36,127 bases of DNA from Deltaproteobacteria bacterium (GTDB taxonomy: Bacteria > Desulfobacterota > QYQD01). The translations under genes and the position numbers were made by a program. The stretch covers positions 1 through 36,127 of the forward strand of contig QYQD01000126.1 in the NCBI GenBank assembly GCA_007280345.1. The letters run 5' to 3'. The notes beneath the pieces are model-generated. The model made no database searches and was not told where the DNA came from. It was given only the letters and a program-made list of their open reading frames with translations. Position 1 is the stretch's first letter; each line of letters begins with the position of its first letter. Shown here piece after piece: positions 1 through 9,383 of this stretch.

Positions 1-111
1 GACTCTGCGTGCTCAGCGGTGAAAAGGCTTTTTTACGAGACCATCAGCTTTCACCCTGTCCAGATATACCGCTTCTGGCCACGGACCACTGACTGCTGAC
101 TCTTGACTACC

Positions 112-2781
112 TCATTCCAGTTCGGCCCAATTATGCCCGGAGTGGATATTGACCACCAGCGGTACGGATAAGGTCACGGCCTTTTCCATCTTTTCCTTGA
201 CAAGAGGGATTAGCCCGGCCGCCTCTTTCTCCGGGGCCTCCAGGATCAATTCGTCATGGACCTGCATGATCATACGCGCTCCATAACCACCTACGCTTAA
301 GGCGTCGTGCACCTGGATCATAGCCACCTTAATTATATCTGCCGCTGTGCCCTGAATCGGGGTATTAACGGCCGTACGCTCCGCAAACTGTCTGGCGGCG
401 TTATTCCGGCTATTGATGTCCGGGATTTGCCGGAAACGGCCCAGCAAAGTCCGAACATAACCTTTCTCCCGTGCGGAGGCGATAGCCCCCTTTATAAAAT
501 TCTCCACACCCCGATACCTGGCGAAATAAGCATCGATAAAAGACCGGGCCTCCTTTTGTCCGATCCTAAGTTCCTGCGCGAGGCCAAACGGGCTCATGCC
601 GTAAGCCACGCCGAAATTGATCGTCTTGGCCACGCGGCGCATCCCGGCCGTGACCATCTGCGGAAAGACGTGGAAAAGTTCAGCCGCAGTCATGGTGTGC
701 ACGTCTTCCCCTTTTTCAAACGCCCTTATAAGCCCCTCATCCTGGGCAAAATGGGCCAGGACGCGCAGTTCTATCTGCGAATAATCAAAAGATAGCAATA
801 CCCAGCCGGGGTCGGTAATAAAGGCCCGGCGTATCTGCCGTCCTTCCTCAGAACGGATGGGTATATTCTGGAGATTGGGTTCACTGCTGCTCAGGCGACC
901 TGTGGCCGTAACCGCCTGGTTATAATAGGTATGAAGCCTCCCGGTGGCTGGATTAATCAGTTTAGGCAGTGCATCCACGTATGTAGACTTCAACTTTGCC
1001 AGGTTACGATAGGCTAAAATTTGCCCGGGCAAGGGATGATAAAGGGCGAGATCCTCCAGTATGCCGGCTTTCGTCGAATAAGAGCCGGTTTTTCTCGTCT
1101 TCTTTAGACGGGGCAGGTTTAATCTCTCAAAAAGTATCTCTCCGAGCTGCTTTGGGGAATTTATGTTGAATTCACAACCCGCCGCCGCAAAAATTTTGCT
1201 TTTAATCTCAGATAGTTGTGCATCAAGCTCCTGAGACATCCGGGCCAGAAAGGCGAGATCGATCTTGACGCCGGTCATCTCCATCCCCGCCAGGACTTCA
1301 AGAAGAGGCATTTCTACCTCGCAAAAAAGTTTATAAAGTTCCCTCTCTTCCATATCCAGCAATAAGCGGCTGGATAGTCTGGCTATAATCCCGACGGCCG
1401 CACAGGCAGAAGACATGGCCTGGCCGCCCAAATCACCCGGATGGACGCCTAAATAATGTTCCGCCAGCATTTTTAAACTATCCACCTTCTGGGAGCGGCC
1501 CAGGGGATCCAGAAGATAGGCGGCGATCATCACATCTATGTAAGGACCTGAGACAGGGACGCCGTTTCTTTGTAAAAGGATAAGATCATATTTCAGATTG
1601 TAACCGGCCTTAACCCGCTTGCTATCTTGCAAGAAGGCAGCCAGCCCCTCGATAGCCGATGATTTGAAATTTACATCCGGTAAGGGGATATAAAATACCT
1701 CCGGAGGCTCTATACACAGGGCTACTCCAGAAATATCGGCCAGCATCGGATCCGGCGATGTACCTACAGCCTTCAGACTAAAACTTTCAGCGCCTTCTAG
1801 CCTCGAAAGCATCCCGGCTAAGGCATCTTCCGTGTCGACCGACTGGACTTTGGCCTCCGGTTGCTGTCCGTCGGCGTTAACCTCGGCGTCTGTCCGCCCC
1901 GGCGGATCTGCCTGTGGCACGACCGGCTCCAGTTCCTTCAGGAACTTTGTGAATTCCAATCCGGAAAACAGCTCTCTCAAGGCAGCCGGATCCGGGGGGC
2001 CGACCCTTAGCATGGAAAGATCAATCTCTAATGGGACATCAACATGCAGCGTTACGAGTTCTTTGGAAAGGAGGGCCTGTTCTTTATAGGCAGTCAACTT
2101 TTCCCGTAATTTGGGCTTATCAATACTCTCCAGAGAGGTAAAGAGGTTTTCTACGGACCGGTATCTTTGTATGAGGCTTAACGCCGTCTTGGGGCCGATG
2201 CCGGGGACACCGGGGACATTGTCAATAGCGTCACCGGCCAAGGCGAAGACGTCGGCCATCTGCCCGGGCTCCAGGCCATATTCTTTGCGCAGGTTATCGA
2301 GGTCTATCCGGCGATCCTTCATGGGGTCCCAGATGGTTACGTATAGAGAAACAAGCTGCAAGAGGTCCTTATCGCCGGAGGCGATGACGATCCTGTGCTC
2401 GTCAGAGGCCAGGCGTTTGACTATGGTCGCTATGAGATCATCGGCCTCGTAACCTTCCAGTTCAAAAGCCGGCAGATTTTCTGCCCGAATGATGTCCTTT
2501 ATATAAGGTATCTGGACAGATAGATCATCCGGCATGGCCGGGCGGTTGGCCTTATACGTCTCCAGCAGAGCATGCCGAAACTTAGGCCCCCGGGCGTCAA
2601 AGACCATAGCCAGATACTCGGGCCTCTTCTCCCGCAGCACCTTGCGCAGCATGTTGGTTACGCCGAAAATGGCGTTTGTGGGCAGGCCGTGAGATGTAGA
2701 AAGGTGCGAGATGGCGTGATAGGCCCGGTAGATGTAGGAATGGGCATCAATAAGATACAATAAGGTGGGGTGTTCGGCCAT
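112..2781 (-). CDS. polA: DNA polymerase I
   Basis: 889 aa ORF; N-terminal 5'-3' exonuclease/FEN domain (LYLIDAHSYIYRAYHA, VPGVPGIGPKTA) and family A polymerase motifs (SSSEPNLQNIPIR, FDYSQIELRVLAHF, RRVAKTINFGVAYGMS, MIMQVHDELILEAP). Confidence 0.97.
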   Translation of the reverse strand: MAEHPTLLYLIDAHSYIYRAYHAISHLSTSHGLPTNAIFGVTNMLRKVLREKRPEYLAMVFDARGPKFRHALLETYKANRPAMPDDLSVQIPYIKDIIRAENLPAFELEGYEADDLIATIVKRLASDEHRIVIASGDKDLLQLVSLYVTIWDPMKDRRIDLDNLRKEYGLEPGQMADVFALAGDAIDNVPGVPGIGPKTALSLIQRYRSVENLFTSLESIDKPKLREKLTAYKEQALLSKELVTLHVDVPLEIDLSMLRVGPPDPAALRELFSGLEFTKFLKELEPVVPQADPPGRTDAEVNADGQQPEAKVQSVDTEDALAGMLSRLEGAESFSLKAVGTSPDPMLADISGVALCIEPPEVFYIPLPDVNFKSSAIEGLAAFLQDSKRVKAGYNLKYDLILLQRNGVPVSGPYIDVMIAAYLLDPLGRSQKVDSLKMLAEHYLGVHPGDLGGQAMSSACAAVGIIARLSSRLLLDMEERELYKLFCEVEMPLLEVLAGMEMTGVKIDLAFLARMSQELDAQLSEIKSKIFAAAGCEFNINSPKQLGEILFERLNLPRLKKTRKTGSYSTKAGILEDLALYHPLPGQILAYRNLAKLKSTYVDALPKLINPATGRLHTYYNQAVTATGRLSSSEPNLQNIPIRSEEGRQIRRAFITDPGWVLLSFDYSQIELRVLAHFAQDEGLIRAFEKGEDVHTMTAAELFHVFPQMVTAGMRRVAKTINFGVAYGMSPFGLAQELRIGQKEARSFIDAYFARYRGVENFIKGAIASAREKGYVRTLLGRFRQIPDINSRNNAARQFAERTAVNTPIQGTAADIIKVAMIQVHDALSVGGYGARMIMQVHDELILEAPEKEAAGLIPLVKEKMEKAVTLSVPLVVNIHSGHNWAELE

Positions 2782-2856
2782 GCCGATTTATAACGCTAAA
2801 GACGGCAAGCTGTCAATTCGAAGATGCGCCATGGGCGTGTATGCTGCTCCTACCTC

Positions 2857-3252
2857 TCAATGGTTACCGCAGGTGTTGCCATGTCCATGGCCTGCACAAG
2901 TATGCTGGTCAGTAAATTCAGGCAGCCTGTTGGCCTGCATGGCAGCCAGGGCATCTTTTACCTGGCCGCCTTCACGATACAAAAAGACGCGAATACCATC
3001 CTGTTTAAATCCCAGGAGTGGTCGCATACCCATACCGCCGGAGATAATTCCCTGTACACCATTTCTGGCCAGAAGCATAACCGGAGCCAGACAGGCGCCA
3101 GGCTCATGCCCATGATTGGGTATCACTTCCACACCGTGGATCTTTGTCTCATCTATTGTCGCTACCGTATAGACATCACAGTGCCCGAAATGTCCGGAGA
3201 GCCCGGCCTCAAGCCCTCCGGGAAAATTGGAGGGGACAGCGATCTTTATCAT
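2857..3252 (-). CDS. NifX/NifB-type dinitrogenase iron-molybdenum cofactor biosynthesis family protein (COG1433-like)
   Basis: MIKIAVPS...LSGHFGHCDVYTV..., GVQGIISGGMGMRPLL fold motifs; start moved from 3288 to ATG 3252, which is preceded by AGGAGGT; Cys/His-rich C-terminus. Confidence 0.8.
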   Translation of the reverse strand: MIKIAVPSNFPGGLEAGLSGHFGHCDVYTVATIDETKIHGVEVIPNHGHEPGACLAPVMLLARNGVQGIISGGMGMRPLLGFKQDGIRVFLYREGGQVKDALAAMQANRLPEFTDQHTCAGHGHGNTCGNH

Positions 3253-3298
3253 ATCTAAGTTAAACCTCCTGCGCAAAATTTTAACCAAGGGTCACAAA

Positions 3299-3628
3299 TC
3301 AGATTTCTTCCGCTTCGACCTCTTCTATTTCTTCTTCCTCATGCGCCTTCTCTTCAGGCTCCAGCTCTTCTTCATAACCTGCGTAAGTGTAAATGGCAAG
3401 TATATCTTCAAAGCGCGCTGCCTTCTGCGGATCCCTGGCGCTTATAAAAGGTACGAGCATTTTTCTTACCTTGGCCGGTTCTATACTAACCGTTGGGTCT
3501 GCCTGACATACGGGACAACTTTTGATATGACGAATCGCAAACTCTACCATTCTGGCCGGCGCCAGGGCATCCTCGACTATTTGGTCACCCCAATCCCTGG
3601 CCAGCTTTTTTAGGCGGTCACACTGCAT
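3299..3628 (-). CDS. hypothetical protein with CPVC motif and acidic C-terminus
   Basis: ORF 3299..3664; more likely ATG start at 3628 (MQCDRLKKLARDWGD); contains SCPVC and a Glu-rich tail. Confidence 0.6.
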   Translation of the reverse strand: MQCDRLKKLARDWGDQIVEDALAPARMVEFAIRHIKSCPVCQADPTVSIEPAKVRKMLVPFISARDPQKAARFEDILAIYTYAGYEEELEPEEKAHEEEEIEEVEAEEI

Positions 3629-3867
3629 AGGCCCTTTTCCCCTATGTGTCTGTTTAACGTGCAATTATCTGTCCTTGTTGCAGGGGTGGTTTTTGATGTA
3701 CTCCAAAACGTTTTTTTGTTATAAGATTTTTACGGCCAATGCAAGAAAAAAGTTTAGCATTTTTATTTTTGCCTGACCCGGTAAACCTTTTTAATAATTT
3801 AACGTCGAATTTAAAAAAAACAAGCCGCTGATTTTAGACAGACTATAATCCAACAAGGAGAGCCATT

Positions 3868-4332
3868 ATGACAGTTAGAAAAAAAAGTTTTATGCTTAGT
3901 TCAGGTCTCATCATTATGTCCCTTCTTTTATTTTATCCGGCCAAAGGCCGCGCTGAAGTAGATGTCAGCGTCAACATAGGCCTGCCTCTCCCGTCGGTTG
4001 TCATTTCAGCGCCGCCCGCCGTGATCATGATTCCGGGAACCCCGGTCTATTTCACCCCGGATATTGAAGTGGATATTTTCTTTCATCGCGGCTACTGGTA
4101 CAGACCATACCGGCAGCGCTGGTATCGGGCCAGGGATTATAACGGGCCTTGGGGCTACATTGCGCCCCGTGCCGTGCCTGCTGCAATTGTAAACGTGCCG
4201 CCTGACTACAGGCATATACCCCCGGGCCATGAAAGGGTTCCTTACGGACAATTTAAAAAGCACTGGAAGGAATGGGAAAAGGCCCCCAAAAAGGCACATA
4301 AATCACATAAACATCGGCGACACGGCGATTAA
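3868..4332 (+). CDS. secreted hypothetical protein with Tyr/Trp/Arg-rich core and basic His/Lys-rich tail
   Basis: AAGGAG SD before ATG; signal peptide MTVRKKSFMLSSGLIIMSLLLFYPAKGRA; RGYWYRPYRQRWYRARDYNGPWGYI segment. Confidence 0.7.
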   Translation: MTVRKKSFMLSSGLIIMSLLLFYPAKGRAEVDVSVNIGLPLPSVVISAPPAVIMIPGTPVYFTPDIEVDIFFHRGYWYRPYRQRWYRARDYNGPWGYIAPRAVPAAIVNVPPDYRHIPPGHERVPYGQFKKHWKEWEKAPKKAHKSHKHRRHGD

Positions 4333-4487
4333 CGATCAGGAGACAGAAGTCAGAAGCCAGGAGTCAGAAGAAGTTCAGAAGAAGTAATGAGTGATGGGTA
4401 AAAGCTAATGACTGATGGCTAAAAGCTGAAAGCTCTGTGGTTATTTTTTTTGATAATACAATAAAAATTAACAGAGGAGGCAAGTCT

Positions 4488-5150
4488 ATGAAAAGGGTAT
4501 GTTTTATTGTAGTAACCTTGATGTTGGCGCTTTTATGGTCATTTACAGCAAGGGCTGTAGATGAGGAGACGCAACTAACAACCGAGGCCGGCCAAATAAA
4601 CCAGTTGACAACAGAGCCAAGCGAAAGTACAGAAGTCAATGTAAGGATAACCGCGGTTTTCGAAAGTTGGGGGGCAAGGGAACCCTCACAATCAGTCACA
4701 GCCGCTCGGAATTTAAAAATGGGCTACGGAGAGACCATGATAGCCGGGGCCCTGGCTGCCGAATTATATGAAAAAGACCCGGCAACCTATCCCACTTATG
4801 ACGCCGCATATCAGAAGGTATTAGACCTCAGGAGCAAAGGTAACCGAACCACCGGCTGGGGAGTAGTCGCCAGGGATCTAGGGGTAAAACTTGGCCCGGT
4901 GGTAAGGGAAATGAAAAGCGCCCGTACCTTCGTCGGCGGCCAGACGGACCGTTTTTCAGGCAACTATGCTAAGAAGGGGAAGCAGCAGATACGTGAGCGG
5001 GTTCGAGAAAGGACCCAAACCAGGGAACAGTTAAAGGAAAAGGGCTGTGATAAGGAGCAGAAAGGGAATCAAATACGTAACCGGATTGAAAACGGGGCAG
5101 GAACCGGTTCGCCCTCCGGCTCACGCGGTGGAGGCGGCCGGGGACGGTAA
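4488..5150 (+). CDS. secreted hypothetical protein with Arg/Gly-rich C-terminus
   Basis: AGAGGAGG SD before ATG at 4488 (downstream of the listed ORF start); signal peptide MKRVCFIVVTLMLALLWSFTARA; C-terminus GTGSPSGSRGGGGRGR. Confidence 0.7.
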   Translation: MKRVCFIVVTLMLALLWSFTARAVDEETQLTTEAGQINQLTTEPSESTEVNVRITAVFESWGAREPSQSVTAARNLKMGYGETMIAGALAAELYEKDPATYPTYDAAYQKVLDLRSKGNRTTGWGVVARDLGVKLGPVVREMKSARTFVGGQTDRFSGNYAKKGKQQIRERVRERTQTREQLKEKGCDKEQKGNQIRNRIENGAGTGSPSGSRGGGGRGR

Positions 5151-5201
5151 TTGATGAAGTGAAGCTTCTGATAATACGAATTCAGATTAATGGAGAAGGG
5201 T

Positions 5202-6032
5202 ATGATGCGTAACCTTAGATTGTGGCTGGTGGGGCTGGTGATAGCGATTCTTTTATGTGGGACCGGGATAACCTACGGGCAGACTTCAACTACCGGTGAA
5301 CTAGACGCTGAGATCGGCTTTAACTTTTATACCGGCGATTATGGAACAAACACAGACACAGATACATATACCGTACCCTTTACTCTGGGTTATTCACCCG
5401 GTGAACTATGGAGTTTTTACCTTAGTATCCCGTATATACACCAGAGCGCCAGTACCGCCGTCACCGTGGCCGGGAAACCTGTCCGCGTGAAGAAAAACCT
5501 GACCGGTGGTAAAAGCAAAATTACGGAACAGTATATCGACACCGCCTCTCACAGCGGACTCGGAGACATCTGCCTCGGCGGAAACTACACGGTGCTTAGA
5601 GAGACGTCTGATGGACCGGCCGTCTACGCCCTGGCAAGCATCAAGTTCCCTACAGCCGATGAAGAAAAGGGCCTGGGCACAGGTGAATATGATCATTGTT
5701 TAGGCGTTGGCCTGGACAAAAGAATCAATAAATGGACACTCTTTGGAAATGCAAAGTATAATATCCTCGGATCACCCGGCGGGATAGACCTGGATAATTT
5801 CTTCTCTATGACGGCTGGCGTGAGCCATCAGTGCGCTACCGCCCTTAAGGGGTCGGTCTCTATCTATGCCGCAGAAAGCGCTTCGGCCGAATCTGATAGC
5901 CCGTTAGAAATCAGTTTAAGCGGAGGGTATATTATAGATAAAGATAACAAGGCCTCAGTTTATGTAACAAAAGGTCTGTCTGACGGCAGCCCGGATTATG
6001 GCCTGGGCGCGGCCCTGACGCATTATTTTTAA
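5202..6032 (+). CDS. outer membrane beta-barrel / transporter family protein
   Basis: Signal peptide MMRNLRLWLVGLVIAILLCGTGITYG; alternating beta strands ending in C-terminal Phe (GLGAALTHYF); GGAGAAG SD upstream of ATG 5202. Confidence 0.65.
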   Translation: MMRNLRLWLVGLVIAILLCGTGITYGQTSTTGELDAEIGFNFYTGDYGTNTDTDTYTVPFTLGYSPGELWSFYLSIPYIHQSASTAVTVAGKPVRVKKNLTGGKSKITEQYIDTASHSGLGDICLGGNYTVLRETSDGPAVYALASIKFPTADEEKGLGTGEYDHCLGVGLDKRINKWTLFGNAKYNILGSPGGIDLDNFFSMTAGVSHQCATALKGSVSIYAAESASAESDSPLEISLSGGYIIDKDNKASVYVTKGLSDGSPDYGLGAALTHYF

Positions 6033-6077
6033 TTTTCCAGGCCCCTCGGATCGGATAAAAAATAAACTTCCTTGATT

Positions 6078-6110
6078 AAAGGGCGCCTTTCCGGTGCCCT
6101 TTTCGTTTCT
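6078..6110 (+). terminator. candidate rho-independent terminator
   Basis: AAGGGCGCC-TTTCC-GGTGCCCTT stem (one G-T pair) followed by a T-rich stretch, just after the 6032 stop. Confidence 0.6.
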
Positions 6111-6151
6111 AAAGCCCCCTTCGCTGCGTTTCGCAAGGCAAATCTATTAAA

Positions 6152-6181
6152 TTGACAACTCCCCTCCCTGCGTATTATAAG
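6152..6181 (+). promoter_or_regulatory. candidate sigma70 promoter TTGACA-18-TATAAG
   Basis: -35 TTGACA at 6152-6157, -10 TATAAG at 6176-6181, only 7 nt before the ATG at 6189. Confidence 0.55.
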
Positions 6182-6188
6182 TTTACAC

Positions 6189-7031
6189 ATGCGAAAACGC
6201 ATATATCCCATCTTTCTATCCGCCTGCTTTTTGCTTGTCGTTTTACTTCTGAAAACAATCTGGGCGGCGCCACCCGTTACTTATACTCCGCTTAACTATC
6301 AAGAAATTGGGCCTGGCCTTTGGTTTGCGAAAGTAGAGATCTATAAAGAAAGACAAAAGGTGGAAACGCTTATTTTTGTTAAATTAGATCCAAAAAAGAA
6401 CAGATTTCGGGTCCTGCATGATAAAAATGTCAAAACTATAGAAAAGTGGCAGGAGGTCACGGGCGCCAGTGTTATCTTTAATGGAAGTTACTTCCGCGAG
6501 AACTTTGAACCTTGCGGCTTAATTATAAGCGACGGGCAGATTAAAGGCCATGTCCGGAATCGCTACATGAAGGGTATGTTTGTGGCAGAACCCCAAAAAA
6601 ATAATTCGCCTCAAGCCGCAATCATTGACCTGACGAAAATGAGCCTGGTATCTAGCAACTTGCCCTGGAATCAGGGATTGCAATCTTTTCCTATGCTCAT
6701 AGACAAAAATGGCGCTGTTCGGGTAAATCAGAGCGATCTCAAGGCCAGCCGCACGGTTATTTGCACAACTAAAGATGGCTGCGTAATTGTAGTACATACC
6801 GAAGAGACGTACTTTACGCTGTACGATCTGGCCAACTTCTTAAAAAAATTGCCATTGGACGTTGAACATGCCTTAAACTTAGACGGCGGTATGGCGGCCG
6901 AGCTTTGTATCAGAACCGGGGGTCTGAATTACACGCACTACGGATACCAGATGTCGAATTATACCGGGGAGTTTAGTCTAAAAGGTCTCCAGGCCAAGAT
7001 ACCTCTGGTAGTCGGGGTCTTCCCGCGCTAA
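6189..7031 (+). CDS. exported phosphodiester glycosidase family protein (DUF2233/NAGPA-like)
   Basis: Signal peptide/anchor MRKRIYPIFLSACFLLVVLLLKTIWA; VIFNGSYFRENFEPCGLIISDGQIKG and ALNLDGGMAAELCIR motifs. Confidence 0.75.
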   Translation: MRKRIYPIFLSACFLLVVLLLKTIWAAPPVTYTPLNYQEIGPGLWFAKVEIYKERQKVETLIFVKLDPKKNRFRVLHDKNVKTIEKWQEVTGASVIFNGSYFRENFEPCGLIISDGQIKGHVRNRYMKGMFVAEPQKNNSPQAAIIDLTKMSLVSSNLPWNQGLQSFPMLIDKNGAVRVNQSDLKASRTVICTTKDGCVIVVHTEETYFTLYDLANFLKKLPLDVEHALNLDGGMAAELCIRTGGLNYTHYGYQMSNYTGEFSLKGLQAKIPLVVGVFPR

Positions 7032-7112
7032 TAAAAAAATAGTCGGCAGTCATCAGTCGCCAGTCGATAGTCACCATTAGGGGACAGAAGTCTGAAATCT
7101 GAAAGCTCAAAA

Positions 7113-7625
7113 ATGATGAGCAATGAAGTATTGAAAGCCATCTACGAAAGGCGTAGCGTACGGGATTTCAGCCCCATGCCGGTTGACGAACAGCAGGTGA
7201 TGGAAATAATCCGCGCCGGCAGTTGGGCCCCGTCCGGATTGAATAATCAGCCCTGGCGCTTCGTCGTGGTCAAAGATGCAAAAGCAAAGGAAGAAATAGC
7301 CGGGAAAACCCGGTATGGACACATAATAGAAGCTGCTCCGGTAATTGTCTCTGTCTTTCTGGACCGTAAGGCCATGTACCACGAAGTGAAGGACATCCAG
7401 GCTATCGGGGCCTGTTTACAAAATATGTTACTGGCCGCTCATGCCCAGGGTCTGGGAGCAGTCTGGCTGGGAGAAATATTAAAGAATAAAGAAAAGGTGA
7501 GCGAAATCGTTTCGCTGCCCTCGCACCTGGAATTGATGGCGGTTGTAGCCATCGGCCACCCCGCACAGCGCAATCAGACGTCGGAGCGTAAGGGGCTGGA
7601 CGAGTTGATCTTAAAGATAATTTGA
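7113..7625 (+). CDS. nitroreductase family protein
   Basis: IYERRSVRDFSPMPVDEQQVMEIIRAGSWAPSGLNNQPWRFVVV; GLGAVWLGE. Confidence 0.9.
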   Translation: MMSNEVLKAIYERRSVRDFSPMPVDEQQVMEIIRAGSWAPSGLNNQPWRFVVVKDAKAKEEIAGKTRYGHIIEAAPVIVSVFLDRKAMYHEVKDIQAIGACLQNMLLAAHAQGLGAVWLGEILKNKEKVSEIVSLPSHLELMAVVAIGHPAQRNQTSERKGLDELILKII

Positions 7626-7639
7626 AAAGGGGAGGAGCT

Positions 7640-8152
7640 ATGGTCAGCCAAAAGAACCTGTTTAGATTATCATTGTTGCTGCTTATTATTATTTTCATGG
7701 CCATGCCGGGTTGTGCGGGCACACTAAGCCCGACAGCGCCGGCGGCCACCGAAGAAAAACACCTCTACGGCCCTCTAAAATCAGGCGAGACCGGGAATTC
7801 ACCCACATATTACGACTTCGACGACGTTCTCATACCACCGGAACTAAAGCTTGATACCCAGAAGTCGATGGTTGTTAGCACTTCTACCTTTAGCGGTGGA
7901 GTGCTGGTACTCAACGGTTATGTTGATCAGGCCTCACTTATTGACTTCTTCCTTAAAAACATGGCCAAAGATAACTGGCAGCTAAAGGGAAGCATCAAAT
8001 ACCGCCACACCGTACTTACCTTTGAGAAGCCGAACAAAGGCTGCGTAATAACCATTGGTGAAAATGCATTTAATACGCCTGTAGAGATATGGATCGGCAT
8101 CCTGCATGAACCGGGTTCGGGACAGCTTCCCTTGAGGCAACCGAGGCTTTAA
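7640..8152 (+). CDS. putative lipoprotein
   Basis: N-terminal hydrophobic segment followed by lipobox-like AMPGC; GGGGAGGAG SD upstream of ATG 7640. Confidence 0.65.
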   Translation: MVSQKNLFRLSLLLLIIIFMAMPGCAGTLSPTAPAATEEKHLYGPLKSGETGNSPTYYDFDDVLIPPELKLDTQKSMVVSTSTFSGGVLVLNGYVDQASLIDFFLKNMAKDNWQLKGSIKYRHTVLTFEKPNKGCVITIGENAFNTPVEIWIGILHEPGSGQLPLRQPRL

Positions 8153-8155
8153 CTG

Positions 8156-9373
8156 ATGCGCTTCTCTACACTTTCCTCTAAAAAGATTTTGCTCGGGGTA
8201 ACGGGCAGTATAGCCGCCTATAAGTCGGTAGAACTGGTGCGTGAACTATCCCGGCAGGGTGCGGCAGTAACTGTGGTAATGACTGAAAGCGCCGGTAAGT
8301 TCGTTGGTCTCACCACATTCAATGCCATCTCCGGCCATCCCGTTTGCACGGATCTCTTTAATAATCCGGCAGAGCCGGCCCTGCACATCAATCTCCCCCG
8401 TCAGGCCGATGCCGTTGTAATCGCCCCGGCTACGGCTAATTTCATCGGCAAGATGGCCCATGGCATAGCCGACGATCTTCTTTCCACTATAGTCCTGGCA
8501 GCCCAAAAACCTATCCTCGTCTGTCCGGCCATGAACAGCGCCATGTACGAACATCCGGCCATGAAAGGCAACTTGGAGCAGCTCCGTAGATACGGATACC
8601 AGGTTGTTGAACCGGAAACCGGCCCCCTCGCCTGCGGAGATGAAGGGCCGGGCCGTCTGGCCGAGCCGTCCACTATATGCGAGGCTGTAAAAATAGTCCT
8701 GGAGAAAAAAGACCTCCAGGGCCGGAAGATTGTGGTAACCGCCGGGCCGACGGAAGAGCCCATAGATCCGGTTCGCTTTATCTCAAACCGTTCATCCGGC
8801 AAGATGGGATATAGCCTGGCCCGTGTGGCCAGACGGCGGGGAGCGGAGGTTGTGCTTATCAGCGGTCCTACCTGCCTTTCTAAACCCTGGGACATTGAAT
8901 TCGTGCCGGTGCGCACTGCGGCCGAGATGTACAAGGCGGTCATGTCCTATTTTGATTGGGCCACTATTGTGATCAAAGCAGCAGCAGTGGCTGATTATGG
9001 ACTTTCGACCGTTCTCCCCCAAAAATTAAAAAAGGGGACACCGGATCTATCTCTCAATCTCACGCGCACCCCTGATATACTCAAAGAATTGGGTAAGCGC
9101 AAAAAACGGCAATTTTTAGTAGGGTTTGCGGCAGAAAGCAAAAATTTAATAGCCGGGGCGCGCCGAAAATTACAGGAGAAGAATCTGGACCTGATCGTGG
9201 CCAACGATATTACCGTTCCTGGAGCCGGTTTTGGATTCGACACTAACCAGGTAAAGATCATCACGGCGGATGGTGAGGTAATTGATTCCCCTCTCCTCGA
9301 TAAGGAAGAAATAGCGTATATCATCCTAGACAAAGTTTTAGAAGTTCTGCAAAGAAGAAGGGGGAAGTCATAA
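8156..9373 (+). CDS. coaBC: bifunctional phosphopantothenoylcysteine decarboxylase/phosphopantothenate-cysteine ligase
   Basis: [69 protein letters not shown]. Confidence 0.96.
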   Translation: MRFSTLSSKKILLGVTGSIAAYKSVELVRELSRQGAAVTVVMTESAGKFVGLTTFNAISGHPVCTDLFNNPAEPALHINLPRQADAVVIAPATANFIGKMAHGIADDLLSTIVLAAQKPILVCPAMNSAMYEHPAMKGNLEQLRRYGYQVVEPETGPLACGDEGPGRLAEPSTICEAVKIVLEKKDLQGRKIVVTAGPTEEPIDPVRFISNRSSGKMGYSLARVARRRGAEVVLISGPTCLSKPWDIEFVPVRTAAEMYKAVMSYFDWATIVIKAAAVADYGLSTVLPQKLKKGTPDLSLNLTRTPDILKELGKRKKRQFLVGFAAESKNLIAGARRKLQEKNLDLIVANDITVPGAGFGFDTNQVKIITADGEVIDSPLLDKEEIAYIILDKVLEVLQRRRGKS

Positions 9374-9383
9374 GACGCCAGTC

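Noticed and set aside
307-795. 162 aa plus-strand ORF inside polA
   Set aside because: Antisense to the conserved polymerase domain; no independent support.
2765-3258. Plus-strand ORFs over the NifX-like gene
   Set aside because: Antisense to a gene with clear motifs and a good ribosome-binding site.
4338-4448. CRISPR-like array
   Set aside because: Repeats are short, degenerate and lack constant-length spacers; no cas genes in the window.
8401-8943. 180 aa minus-strand ORF inside coaBC
   Set aside because: Antisense shadow ORF, low-complexity Arg/Ser/Ala-rich, no family features.
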